The position numbers were made by a program, and so were the translations under genes. Below are positions 55,657-64,000 of a DNA stretch of 64,000 bases, in pieces (the stretch's first letter is position 1; each line of letters begins with the position of its first letter). Where the stretch lies: NCBI RefSeq assembly GCF_014699035.1, contig NZ_JACXAA010000016.1, forward strand, positions 1-64,000, given 5' to 3'. This DNA comes from Spirosoma validum (GTDB lineage: Bacteria; Bacteroidota; Bacteroidia; Cytophagales; Spirosomataceae). Below the pieces are notes generated by a model. It had not been told where the DNA came from and made no database searches. It saw only the letters and a list, made by a program, of their open reading frames with translations.

Positions 55657-57939
55657 CTAGGCTAGCTCAAAGCGATCCAGGTTCATTACTTTATTCCATG
55701 CCGCAACGAAATCTTTTACAAATTTTTCGTTCGCATCGGAACTAGCGTATACCTCGGCAACAGCGCGAAGTTCTGAGTTTGAACCAAAAACAAGATCAGA
55801 GCGCGTTGCCGTCCACTTCAGGTCACCAGTTGCCCGATCACGTCCGTCAAATACTTCTTTATGATCAGCAGTTGCCTTCCAGCTTGTGTTCATGTCAAGC
55901 AGGTTGACGAAGAAATCGTTGGTCAATACGCCCGGCCGATCGGTGAAAATACCGAGTGTAGACCCATCAAAGTTAGCATTTAAGGCACGCATGCCGCCGA
56001 TCAGAACTGTCAGTTCAGGTGCTGTCAGAGTCAGCAACTGCGCTTTATCGATCAGCAACTCTTCGGTCGATACGGTAAATTTCGTTTTCAGATAGTTGCG
56101 GAATCCATCAGCAACCGGCTCAAGTACGGCGAACGATTCAACGTCGGTTTGTTCCTGCGAAGCATCCATTCTACCCGGTGTAAACGGAACCGTAATGGCA
56201 AAACCGGCTTCTTTGGCTGCTTTCTCAACGCCTGCACAACCTGCCAGTACAATAAGATCGGCCAGCGAAACCTTTTTCCCATTAGCCTGGAACTCTTCCT
56301 GAATGCTTTCCAAGATACCCAACACCTTTTTCAGCTGGGTCGGATTGTTGGCCACCCAATCTTTCTGAGGAGCCAGACGGATACGTGCGCCATTGGCTCC
56401 ACCCCGCTTATCCGAACCCCGGAAGGTTGACGCCGAAGCCCAGGCTGTTGATACCAATTCCGATACGGTCAGGCCAGACGCCAGTATGTTCGCTTTCAGT
56501 CCAGCCGCATCGTTCTCATCAATCAGTTCATGATCGACAGTCGGAATCGGATCTTGCCAGATCAGGACTTCTTCAGGTACGTCAGGACCCAGGTAGCGGG
56601 CACGAGGGCCCATATCGCGGTGCGTCAGCTTAAACCAGGCACGGGCAAACGCATCAGCAAACGCATCCGGATTTTCGAGAAAATGTCTTGAAATTTTCTC
56701 GAAACCAGGATCGAGCTTCATCGATAGGTCTGTGGTCAGCATGGTTGGCCGGTGGCTTTTCGATGCGTCGTGTGCGTCGGGAATAATGTTATCAGCATCT
56801 TTCGCAACCCACTGATGAGCACCACCGGGGCTTTTGGTTAACTCCCATTCGAAACCAAATAAGTTTTCAAAATAGTTGTTGCTCCACTGCGTAGGCGTTT
56901 TCGTCCAGGTCACTTCCAGACCACTGGTAATGGTATCGGCGCCCTTACCGGTTCCAAAGCTGTTGTTCCAGCCGAAGCCCTGCAGTTCCAGGTCAGCCGC
57001 TTCAGGTTCAACGCCTACATTGTCAGAAGAGGCCGCACCGTGTGTTTTACCAAAACTGTGTCCACCGGCAATCAGCGCAACCGTTTCTTCATCGTTCATG
57101 GCCATGCGACCGAACGTATCACGGATGTCTTTAGCCGAAGCAATTGGGTCAGGCGTACCGTCCGGACCTTCAGGGTTTACATAAATCAAGCCCATGTTGG
57201 CGGCAGCAAGCGGCTTTTCCAGATTGCGGGCATGGATTTGGCCATCAGCGTTTTCGTCTGATACCAACACGCTATGCTCGGCTACTCCTTCGGAACCACC
57301 TGTATAACGCACGTCGCTACCCAGCCATTTCGTTTCAGAGCCCCAGTAAACATCCAGTTCAGGCTCCCAAACGTCCTCACGGCCACCGGCAAAACCAAAG
57401 GTTTTGAAACCCATCGATTCCAGCGCTACGTTCCCCGTAAGAATCATCAGATCGGCCCAGGAAAGTTTGCGGCCATATTTCTGTTTTATTGGCCAAAGCA
57501 ATCGACGAGCCTTATCGAGACTAACGTTATCAGGCCAGCTGTTGAGAGGGGCAAACCGCTGCTGACCGGCTCCTGCACCACCGCGACCATCGCCAATACG
57601 ATACGTACCGGCACTATGCCATGCCATCCGAATAAATAAAGGACCATAGTGACCAAAATCGGCGGGCCACCATTCCTGCGAGTCGGTCATCAGGGCATTT
57701 AAGTCATTCTTCACAGCCTCTAAATCAAGGCTTTTGAATTCTTCCGCATAGTTAAACGTCTCGCCCATTGGGTTGGAGCGTAAAGAATGCTGACGAAGAA
57801 GATTGACTTTCAACTGATTTGGCCACCAGTCGCGATTTTGTGTCCCATCACCAGCGGTGCTGATTTTTTGAGCAGGTTCGTTTTTTTGAGTCCCGCTGTA
57901 GAATGGACATTTGCTGATGTCACCTGAATAGTTTTCCAT
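55657..57939 (-). CDS. katG: Catalase-peroxidase KatG
   Basis: A 760-residue bifunctional haem enzyme that destroys hydrogen peroxide. Distal-side residues Arg104, Trp107 and His108 lie in FIRMAWHSAGTYR; the Met-Tyr-Trp adduct partners are Tyr253 in LIYVNPEG and Met279 in FGRMAMND; the proximal haem ligand His294 is in GGHSFGKTHG. The second, non-haem half is present to the end, so it is full length. It has normal GC, unlike the AT-rich SDR/AraC genes next to it, and its own terminator. No OxyR or Fur-type gene is in the window. Confidence 0.97.
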   Translation of the reverse strand: MENYSGDISKCPFYSGTQKNEPAQKISTAGDGTQNRDWWPNQLKVNLLRQHSLRSNPMGETFNYAEEFKSLDLEAVKNDLNALMTDSQEWWPADFGHYGPLFIRMAWHSAGTYRIGDGRGGAGAGQQRFAPLNSWPDNVSLDKARRLLWPIKQKYGRKLSWADLMILTGNVALESMGFKTFGFAGGREDVWEPELDVYWGSETKWLGSDVRYTGGSEGVAEHSVLVSDENADGQIHARNLEKPLAAANMGLIYVNPEGPDGTPDPIASAKDIRDTFGRMAMNDEETVALIAGGHSFGKTHGAASSDNVGVEPEAADLELQGFGWNNSFGTGKGADTITSGLEVTWTKTPTQWSNNYFENLFGFEWELTKSPGGAHQWVAKDADNIIPDAHDASKSHRPTMLTTDLSMKLDPGFEKISRHFLENPDAFADAFARAWFKLTHRDMGPRARYLGPDVPEEVLIWQDPIPTVDHELIDENDAAGLKANILASGLTVSELVSTAWASASTFRGSDKRGGANGARIRLAPQKDWVANNPTQLKKVLGILESIQEEFQANGKKVSLADLIVLAGCAGVEKAAKEAGFAITVPFTPGRMDASQEQTDVESFAVLEPVADGFRNYLKTKFTVSTEELLIDKAQLLTLTAPELTVLIGGMRALNANFDGSTLGIFTDRPGVLTNDFFVNLLDMNTSWKATADHKEVFDGRDRATGDLKWTATRSDLVFGSNSELRAVAEVYASSDANEKFVKDFVAAWNKVMNLDRFELA

Positions 57940-58245
57940 AGGGTAGAACAGTAATTTTTAACTGAGAGCGGTGTGTGTTGTACCGCTCACGTTGTTTTAC
58001 AAGGCAATAGTATCAGGAAATTACTTATAAATCAAATTGATTTAATTTATCTTTTCATTGATTATATCTATTAACCTACGGGCTATTATAAATAGCACTT
58101 ATGACACGATCAGACGTATGAAGGTAGTCGTTTGCCCAGTTCTACTTAACACATAATGGACAATTTGCAGTACAATAACGTGAACAAGGGATTGTAACCT
58201 CATAGAGGTGGCCTGTTAATAGAATTATAAATTTGTTCACCTTGT

Positions 58246-58299
58246 CAACTCCGTAGGTGTGACCTCTATTCAGTAGAATAGGTCGCTCCTACGGAGTTG
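58246..58299. repeat. Imperfect palindromic repeat around CAACTCCGTAGG
   Basis: CAACTCCGTAGG (58246 on) with its flank to 58270 pairs with 58277-58299 (CTCCTACGGAGTTG) with only a few mismatches, giving arms of about 23 nt and a short loop. This type of CTCCGTAGG-bearing element resembles dispersed REP-like repeats of Bacteroidota, which is general knowledge; copy number cannot be judged from one window. No T-run. Confidence 0.65.
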
Positions 58300-58470
58300 G
58301 AAGGGAACAGAAGCCACTCTGCTATTGACAGGACGCCCTTATAGGGCTAAGGCTTATTCAGAATCCAGTTTGTATTAATAAAGCATCCATCAACTAACAA
58401 AAATGTAATACCGAACTAAACCTGGCCATCAATTCAGTTGGTCCGGTTGTCCACAAATGGTCATTCAGTA

Positions 58471-58486
58471 CGTCCGTTTGCGGACA
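58471..58486 (+). promoter_or_regulatory. Candidate enhancer site upstream of permease 6
   Basis: CGTCCGTTTGCGGACA repeats the GTCC-N6-GGAC pattern found at 35904. A weak -24/-12-like element (TGGTACAGAATTTGGG, 58529-58544) follows 43 nt on; it has the GG-N10-G spacing but GG in place of the final GC. Confidence 0.45.
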
Positions 58487-58577
58487 CTAGGCTTAGTTAA
58501 CACCAAAACAGTCAACACATTACGTATTTGGTACAGAATTTGGGAGTTGAATCGACGAGCCCAATGCCCTCTTCCCT

Positions 58578-60980
58578 ATGCTAACCAACTACCTAAAAAT
58601 TGCGTATCGAAATCTGTGGAGAAACAAAATTTTCTCAGGCATTAACGTGATTGGCTTGTCGGTAGGGCTGGCTTCATGCCTGTTGTTATTCATGTACATC
58701 AGCCACGAACTGAGTTACGATGACTTTCAGCAGAAAGCGGACCGACTCGTGCGCGTGACAATGGAATACAGCATGGATGGACAGGTAGCGAAGATACCCG
58801 TAACAGGAACGAAAGTCGCGCCGGAATTTGGTCGTCAATTTCCAGAAATTGAATCTGGCGTTCGGATGATCAACCGGGATGGGGTCGTAATGAATGGTGA
58901 TCAGCGATTCAGTGAAAAACGAATCGTGTTTGCCGACTCGGCTTTCTTCAGACTGTTTTCCTTTCCACTACATAAAGGCGATCCGCAAACAGCGTTGGCT
59001 GGACCAAATCTGGTTGTACTCTCAGAATCAACGGCTCAGAAGTATTTTGGAACAGAAAATCCGATTGGTAAAACGTTACGTATCAACACCGGAGGGAGTT
59101 TTCGTGATTATTCCATAACGGGTATAGTTGCCGACTGCCCGGCCAATTCTCAGATCAAGTACGATCTGCTGACTTCGTTTGCTACGCTGCCCGCTGCCAA
59201 ATCGGAAGAATGGTTTTCGTCGAACTACGCTACGTATCTGCTTCTTCGCAAACCCAGCGACATTACGCCGTTGCAGGCAAAAATTCCAGGATTTATGAAA
59301 ACGCAGTTCGGCAAGGAGGAAATGTCTCCAGGTGGCTATCTGACGTACAATCTGGAACCGCTACGTAGTGTGCATCTGCATTCGGACGTTGATGGGAGTT
59401 TTGAACCAAACGGCGATCTGACCTACATCTACATTTTTGGCTCAATTGCGCTGCTGATTCTGCTGATTGCCTGCGTTAATTATGTGAATCTCGCTACGTC
59501 ACGGGCGGTCGAGCGGGCGCAGGAAGTGGGCGTTCGGAAGGTGATGGGCGCTATGCAGGGGCAGTTGTTCGGGCAGTTCATTGGCGAATCGGTCATCGTT
59601 ACGTCTATTGCGCTAGCGCTGGCCTCACTATTGGCGAGCCTGACGTTGCCGCTGTTCAATACGCTATCCGATCGGCAGTTCTCGGCTGATGTTTGGCTTC
59701 AGCCGGGTAATTTGCTTTTATTGGTTAGTGTGGGTTTGGTGGTTAGTCTGGTAGCGGGCAGCTACCCAGCGCTGGTACTCGCTCGGTTTCAGCCGATACG
59801 TGTTCTGAAAGGGCATCTAAAAACTGCTGGCGCCGGGCAGTTCCGAAAGGCGCTGATTGTCTTTCAATTCTCCATCACGGCTTTTCTCATTATCAGTACG
59901 TTGCTGGTTCGAAATCAGTTGGCTTTTATTCAGCAAAAGAAATTAGGGTATAGCAAAGACCACGTACTGATGCTTCCTGTTGATAGGCAGGTTAACGAAA
60001 AGATAGCCGCCATCAAAAGTGAGTTTCGACAAAATGCTGATGTACAACATATTTCACTAGCGTCTGAGTCACCCGTTTTTGTTGAGGGTGGCTACGGGAT
60101 GCGCCATCCAAACATGCCCACCGGGCAGCGTAAAATGGTGGCCGGTCTGACCATCGATGAAGATTACGTACCAGCTATGAGTCTGCATCTGATCGCAGGT
60201 AGCAACTTAAATGCCATCGACATGGACCGTGTTTCGCGTACGGATAACGATAGCCTTACCCGCAGTCGCTTCATTCTTAACGAAGCCGCGGTGAAAGAGT
60301 TGGGCTGGACACCTCAACAGGCCATTGGCCAGCGACTCGATGTCAGCGGGCGACTGGGCGAGGTTAAGGGAGTCGTGGCTGATTTCCACTTTACATCCAT
60401 GAAACAGAAGATTGGGCCGCTGGCTCTCTTTCCACAAAATGGGGGCGAAATTCTGCTGGTCAAACTTTCAGGCAGTCAATTACCAAACACGCTTCAGTTT
60501 CTGGAAAACAAATGGCGGACACTGATTCCAGACCGTCCCTTTTCGTACGAATTCATGGATGAAGAGTTCAATAAACTTTATGCCTCCGAAACACGCACCG
60601 GGCGGATTTTCAGCGTCTTCGCCTTCCTGTCTATCTTCCTAGCTTGCCTGGGTTTGTTTGGTTTATCGGCTTATACAACGGCCCAACGTACCAAAGAGAT
60701 TGGCGTTCGGAAAGTATTGGGCGCATCGGTATTCAGCATTGTCGGCCTACTCTCGAAAGATTTTCTGAAGCTGGTCGTCATTGCTATTGTGGTAGCCTCG
60801 CCCATTGGCTGGTACGTCATGAATCGCTGGCTGCGCGACTTCGCCTACCGTATCGACATCGACTGGTGGATTTTTGCTTTAGCCGGTGCACTGGCAGTCG
60901 GTATCGCTCTGCTAACCGTCAGTTTCCAAAGTATCAAAGCGGCTTTAATGAATCCCGTGAAATCACTACGTTCGGAATAA
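58578..60980 (+). CDS. FtsX-type ABC permease, copy 6
   Basis: An 800-residue two-module permease, start MLTNYLKIAYRNLWRNKIFS. First copy after the IS/katG island and probably under its own control, since a candidate activator site lies about 90-110 nt ahead. Helix layout and the closing block (TKEIGVRKVLGASVFSIVGLLSKDF, tail KSLRSE) are standard. The junction to copy 7 (60981-61070) has G-rich then C-rich arms that pair imperfectly (about three quarters of positions over 26 nt). Confidence 0.92.
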   Translation: MLTNYLKIAYRNLWRNKIFSGINVIGLSVGLASCLLLFMYISHELSYDDFQQKADRLVRVTMEYSMDGQVAKIPVTGTKVAPEFGRQFPEIESGVRMINRDGVVMNGDQRFSEKRIVFADSAFFRLFSFPLHKGDPQTALAGPNLVVLSESTAQKYFGTENPIGKTLRINTGGSFRDYSITGIVADCPANSQIKYDLLTSFATLPAAKSEEWFSSNYATYLLLRKPSDITPLQAKIPGFMKTQFGKEEMSPGGYLTYNLEPLRSVHLHSDVDGSFEPNGDLTYIYIFGSIALLILLIACVNYVNLATSRAVERAQEVGVRKVMGAMQGQLFGQFIGESVIVTSIALALASLLASLTLPLFNTLSDRQFSADVWLQPGNLLLLVSVGLVVSLVAGSYPALVLARFQPIRVLKGHLKTAGAGQFRKALIVFQFSITAFLIISTLLVRNQLAFIQQKKLGYSKDHVLMLPVDRQVNEKIAAIKSEFRQNADVQHISLASESPVFVEGGYGMRHPNMPTGQRKMVAGLTIDEDYVPAMSLHLIAGSNLNAIDMDRVSRTDNDSLTRSRFILNEAAVKELGWTPQQAIGQRLDVSGRLGEVKGVVADFHFTSMKQKIGPLALFPQNGGEILLVKLSGSQLPNTLQFLENKWRTLIPDRPFSYEFMDEEFNKLYASETRTGRIFSVFAFLSIFLACLGLFGLSAYTTAQRTKEIGVRKVLGASVFSIVGLLSKDFLKLVVIAIVVASPIGWYVMNRWLRDFAYRIDIDWWIFALAGALAVGIALLTVSFQSIKAALMNPVKSLRSE

Positions 60981-61070
60981 ATCGCACAGGGCAAAGGGGT
61001 AGGGGCATGGGGCAAATGAGTAGTCCCCCCTACCCTTACCCCTATACCCTATGCCCACCCCCCATGCCCT

Positions 61071-63536
61071 ATGCTAACTAACTACCTCAAAATCGCGTAT
61101 CGAAACCTGCTGCGGCAGAAGAGCTTTTCGCTGATTAACATTGTCGGATTAACCGTTGGATTGACCTGCTGTTTCCTGATTCTGCTGTTTGTGCGTCATG
61201 AACTCAGCTACGATACGTTCCAGCAGAAATACGACCGGATTTACCGATTGACCTATCTGCCTAAATTCGCTGGACTCGAACAGCCTTTAGCGCTAACTCC
61301 TCCACCAGCCTCACCCCTGTTAACGAGTAATTTTTCGGAAATTGAGAAATCGGCCAGGCTTTACCGGAGTAATGCCACGATCGAAGTGCCCAACCAGCAG
61401 CCAGGCCAACATGTTAAGTACGACAAAGAGCGTTTTTTCTTCGGCGACTCAACCTTGCTCGACATTTTTACGTTCCATTTCCGGCAGGGTAATCCGCATA
61501 CGGCGTTACGTGACAAATTCACGGTCATCATCACTAATGAGACCGCGACCAAGTATTTCGGCAGGCAAAATCCAATCGGTAAAACGCTGTTGTATGAAGG
61601 CAAGTACCCATTACGCGTAACGGGCGTGGTCGATGCATTTCCCGATAACTCGCATGTTCATATCGATCTGCTGGCGAATTATGAGACGATGTATGCCACC
61701 GAGAGCGAAATCGTTCGGCAAAATCTCCCGCAGAACTGGGTTATCTCACATGGATACACCTACGTATTGCTTCGGCCCGGACAGTCGGTGGAAAAGGTCA
61801 ACGCCCGGTTTCCGCAATTTCTGCTGACGCACGCCAACAAACAGTTTGCTAAAGACATTGTGTATACCCTGGAGCCGCTACGCGATATTCATCTTCGCTC
61901 CGAAGTGCAGAACTCCCCCGAACCATCTGGCAGCATTACGTATCTCTACGTTTTTATCGGCATTGCGCTGATGACGCTTCTGATTGCCTGTATCAACTTT
62001 GTGAATCTGTCAACAGCCCGATCACTGAAGCGCGCAAAAGAAGTGGGTATCCGAAAGGTTTTAGGTAGCGAAAAAGGCCAACTCATTGCGCAGTTCCTCG
62101 GCGAGTCGATGCTATTGAGTACTGTTGCTTTAGGATTCTCATTTTTGCTGATTACGCTGTTGCTTCCCGTTCTAAACAATTTGACTGGCAAGCATCTTAC
62201 CATCAGCTATTTGCTATCTGACGGCTGGTTACTACTTCTTTTTGTCGGTATTGCTCTCGTAACAGGTTTACTGGCCGGTAGTTATCCGGCTTTTTTTGTT
62301 TCTCGATTTCAGCCAATTGCTACGTTGAAAGGACGGGCCGTGTTCGGCAGCTTTATTAGCGGTAAAGCCAAAGGGGGCGCTGTTCGACAGACGTTGCTGG
62401 GCGTCCAATTTGTGGTCTCGATCGCGCTGATTATCGGAACGCTGGTGGCTTTTCAGCAACTACATTACCTGCAAAATCGGCCATTGGGCTTCGATAAGGA
62501 ATTTGTCATTACGGCGAATACACGTAGTGAAAAAATTACGAATGTTTTTGCCGACCCTTCGGATAGCACCTATCTACGCCTGCGGACATTCCGGGAAATC
62601 TTACTCAATAATCCGCACATTCGACAGGTAACGCTTTCTAATCGGCAAATGGGCGATGGATCGATTCGACGGAACGTAGTGCCGGAGGGCCGCAAACCTG
62701 ATGACAATTTATTCATCGGTGCGGTAGGTGTCGACCACAATTTTGCTCAGGTCTACGGGTTGAAAATGGTAGCAGGTCGGGATTTTTCCGAAGCGTATCC
62801 AACCGATAAACTCTCAGCCTTTCTGATTAATGAAACTGGCGTGAAGCAATTAGGCTGGAAATCGTTAGCGGAAGCCCTGGGCAAATCAGTAAACCTCGAA
62901 GGCAAAGAAGGCAAGATTGTGGGTGTCCTGAAAGATTTTCACAATCAATCGTTGTTAGACCCCATTGAAGGCACGTTATTTACAATTGACCAACCTCATT
63001 TATCCCTGTTTTCTATCAAAATCCAGGCACAGGATAAGGCTGAGACCCTGAAATTTATTCAGCAGGAATGGGACAAGTATTTCCCGGAGAAGGGTTTTAG
63101 CTATCAGTTTCTGGATCAGCGCCTTGCTCAACTCTACGAACGGGAGCAACGACTCAGTACACTTATCGGCTACTTTGCGGGGCTGGCCATTCTGATTTCC
63201 TGCCTAGGTCTGTACGGACTCGTATCGCTCGTTACGCAGCAGAAAACCAAAGAGATTGGTATCCGTAAAGTACTTGGCGCATCGGTTTCGAGCATTGTCA
63301 GCCTGGTTTCCAGAGATTTCGTTATTCTGGTGTTGATCTCGTTGGTTATTGCGTCGCCCCTTGCGTGGTGGGCTATGAATAAATGGCTGGCAGGATTCGC
63401 CTACAAAATTGATATTACCTGGTGGATGTTTGCCTTAGCGGGCCTGTTATCGCTGACCGTTACGTTACTTACTGTAAGTTTCCAGAGTATCAAAGCCGCG
63501 TTGGTGAATCCAGTAAAAAGCTTGCGGAGCGAATAA
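61071..63536 (+). CDS. FtsX-type ABC permease, copy 7
   Basis: An 821-residue two-module permease starting MLTNYLKIAYRNLLRQKSFS. Its late block is the most diverged of the set (QQKTKEIGIRKVLGASVSSIVSLVSRDF) and it has a Gly/Ala-rich insert (FGSFISGKAKGGAVRQ) before the second module. It follows copy 6 by 90 nt and ends KSLRSE. Confidence 0.92.
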   Translation: MLTNYLKIAYRNLLRQKSFSLINIVGLTVGLTCCFLILLFVRHELSYDTFQQKYDRIYRLTYLPKFAGLEQPLALTPPPASPLLTSNFSEIEKSARLYRSNATIEVPNQQPGQHVKYDKERFFFGDSTLLDIFTFHFRQGNPHTALRDKFTVIITNETATKYFGRQNPIGKTLLYEGKYPLRVTGVVDAFPDNSHVHIDLLANYETMYATESEIVRQNLPQNWVISHGYTYVLLRPGQSVEKVNARFPQFLLTHANKQFAKDIVYTLEPLRDIHLRSEVQNSPEPSGSITYLYVFIGIALMTLLIACINFVNLSTARSLKRAKEVGIRKVLGSEKGQLIAQFLGESMLLSTVALGFSFLLITLLLPVLNNLTGKHLTISYLLSDGWLLLLFVGIALVTGLLAGSYPAFFVSRFQPIATLKGRAVFGSFISGKAKGGAVRQTLLGVQFVVSIALIIGTLVAFQQLHYLQNRPLGFDKEFVITANTRSEKITNVFADPSDSTYLRLRTFREILLNNPHIRQVTLSNRQMGDGSIRRNVVPEGRKPDDNLFIGAVGVDHNFAQVYGLKMVAGRDFSEAYPTDKLSAFLINETGVKQLGWKSLAEALGKSVNLEGKEGKIVGVLKDFHNQSLLDPIEGTLFTIDQPHLSLFSIKIQAQDKAETLKFIQQEWDKYFPEKGFSYQFLDQRLAQLYEREQRLSTLIGYFAGLAILISCLGLYGLVSLVTQQKTKEIGIRKVLGASVSSIVSLVSRDFVILVLISLVIASPLAWWAMNKWLAGFAYKIDITWWMFALAGLLSLTVTLLTVSFQSIKAALVNPVKSLRSE

Positions 63537-63573
63537 CCACTTTTGCTTACTACGTCCACTGGCGTACAAAACT

Positions 63574-63589
63574 TGTCCGATAGTGGACA
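63574..63589 (+). promoter_or_regulatory. Candidate enhancer site upstream of the permease-tail ORF
   Basis: TGTCCGATAGTGGACA is the most symmetric GTCC-N6-GGAC repeat of the three. A second, weaker copy (CGTCCACTGGCGTACA) lies just upstream, near 63553-63568. Confidence 0.5.
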
Positions 63590-63641
63590 TTTTCGCAGAT
63601 CTTTATACAACAAACCCCTAAAAGTCAGAAACTTACGAAAA

Positions 63642-63657
63642 TGGCACGATGATAGTG
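63642..63657 (+). promoter_or_regulatory. Partial sigma-54-like -24/-12 element
   Basis: TGGCACGATGATAGTG has a perfect -24 half (TGGCACG) and correct spacing, but GT replaces the -12 GC. It lies 53 nt after the enhancer-like site and 50 nt before the next ATG. Confidence 0.4.
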
Positions 63658-63706
63658 TAAACGTATTAAAACAAGCCTCTTTTCACTACGCAACCAATAT
63701 AGAATC

Positions 63707-63901
63707 ATGAAAGCACAACTTACTTTTCTTAGCGTCTTTATGAAAGTACTGATGATGCTATTGATTCTTGCTCTTTGCCTTACCGGTAGCCCGCAACAGG
63801 AATCGGCGAGTACGGAAGCGCAGCAAAGTTTAGGAACGCTATCGATAGAGAACGTAACACAGGCGCTTCTGAACTCTGTGAAATCACTACGTTACGAATA
63901 A
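63707..63901 (+). CDS. Small membrane-anchored ORF ending in a permease tail
   Basis: A 64-residue product with one hydrophobic signal-like segment (about 8-27, FMKVLMMLLILALCLTG) and a hydrophilic end reading ALLNSVKSLRYE. This end matches the ALMNPVKSLRSE tail of the full permeases in protein and in DNA (GTGAAATCACTACGTT is shared exactly). I infer it is a permease whose body was deleted and whose tail was joined to a short leader. It has an intact frame, its own candidate control site and leads into another permease, so it may still be expressed as a leader peptide. Confidence 0.6.
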   Translation: MKAQLTFLSVFMKVLMMLLILALCLTGSPQQESASTEAQQSLGTLSIENVTQALLNSVKSLRYE

Positions 63902-63955
63902 AGCAAAGGGTACAAATAATCATGCCTTTTACACTTTGCTCTTATCTATCTGTCC

Positions 63956-64000
63956 ATGCTTACTAACTACTTAAAAATAGCCTGGCGGACGCTCCAGAAG
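63956..64000 (+). CDS. FtsX-type ABC permease, copy 8 (cut by window end)
   Basis: From ATG 63956 the frame reads MLTNYLKIAWRTLQK, the N-terminal signature of the permease family, and runs off the window. It follows the tail remnant by 54 nt on the same strand. Confidence 0.85.
   Translation, partial: MLTNYLKIAWRTLQK

Larger units (their letters stand above)
57940..58577. other. Gap with katG promoter side, a palindromic repeat and a candidate enhancer site
   Basis: No gene is seen over this 638-nt gap. It holds the divergent upstream regions of katG (minus) and permease 6 (plus), the imperfect palindrome at 58246-58299, and the GTCC-N6-GGAC site at 58471. The remainder is AT-rich and featureless. 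Confidence 0.5.

Overview
The window looks like a Bacteroidota chromosome of the Cytophagales type, most like Spirosoma and relatives. The signs are a SusC/SusD pair, a very large family of two-module FtsX/MacB-type ABC permeases, a four-helix-bundle S23-type gene, an acyl-ACP desaturase beside PlsC, weak Shine-Dalgarno sequences and moderate GC. This placement is an inference from gene content; no rRNA or tRNA gene was seen.

Region 1 (1-8.1 kb) is sparse. It holds a lipoprotein, an orphan ECF sigma factor, several small unknown proteins, remnants with in-frame stops (2959-3336 and 6833-7039), and a two-gene unit of unknown function (7218-8032). Region 2 (8.3-19.7 kb) is a defence island. It has an AAA ATPase facing an S8 (subtilisin-like) protease, resembling IetAS but convergent; a DUF3037 protein; and a complete type I Wadjet operon jetA-jetB-jetC-jetD on the minus strand. 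Region 3 (19.9-28.1 kb) is housekeeping and accessory: a small secreted protein, an ABC-2 type exporter pair, and a SusD/SusC nutrient-uptake pair. Region 4 (28.2-34.1 kb) holds a duplicated histidine-kinase tail, a DUF433/DUF5615 toxin-antitoxin pair whose antitoxin frame carries a stop, an acyl-ACP desaturase fused operon-style to a histidine kinase, PlsC, and an NtrC-type sigma-54 response regulator.

Region 5 (34.2-64 kb) is a GT-C glycosyltransferase followed by a large transporter array: one membrane fusion protein, one LolD/MacB-like ATPase, seven complete ~800-residue permeases, the start of an eighth and a small permease-tail remnant. The array is interrupted by an S23-type gene, a Uma2-like gene, and an island (52.1-57.9 kb) with an IS5-family element, AT-rich AraC/DoxX-like/SDR genes and katG.

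The most interesting structure is regulatory. A sigma-54-like -24/-12 element with a GTCC-N6-GGAC inverted repeat upstream precedes the fusion-protein gene. The same GTCC-N6-GGAC repeat precedes two other units of the array. The nearby kinase/NtrC pair is the obvious candidate activator. In addition, several junctions between consecutive transporter genes carry long purine/pyrimidine inverted repeats (up to 38 bp perfect). In two of them the upstream stop codon lies inside the left arm, and in three of the four longest the next start codon follows within 8-30 nt of the right arm.
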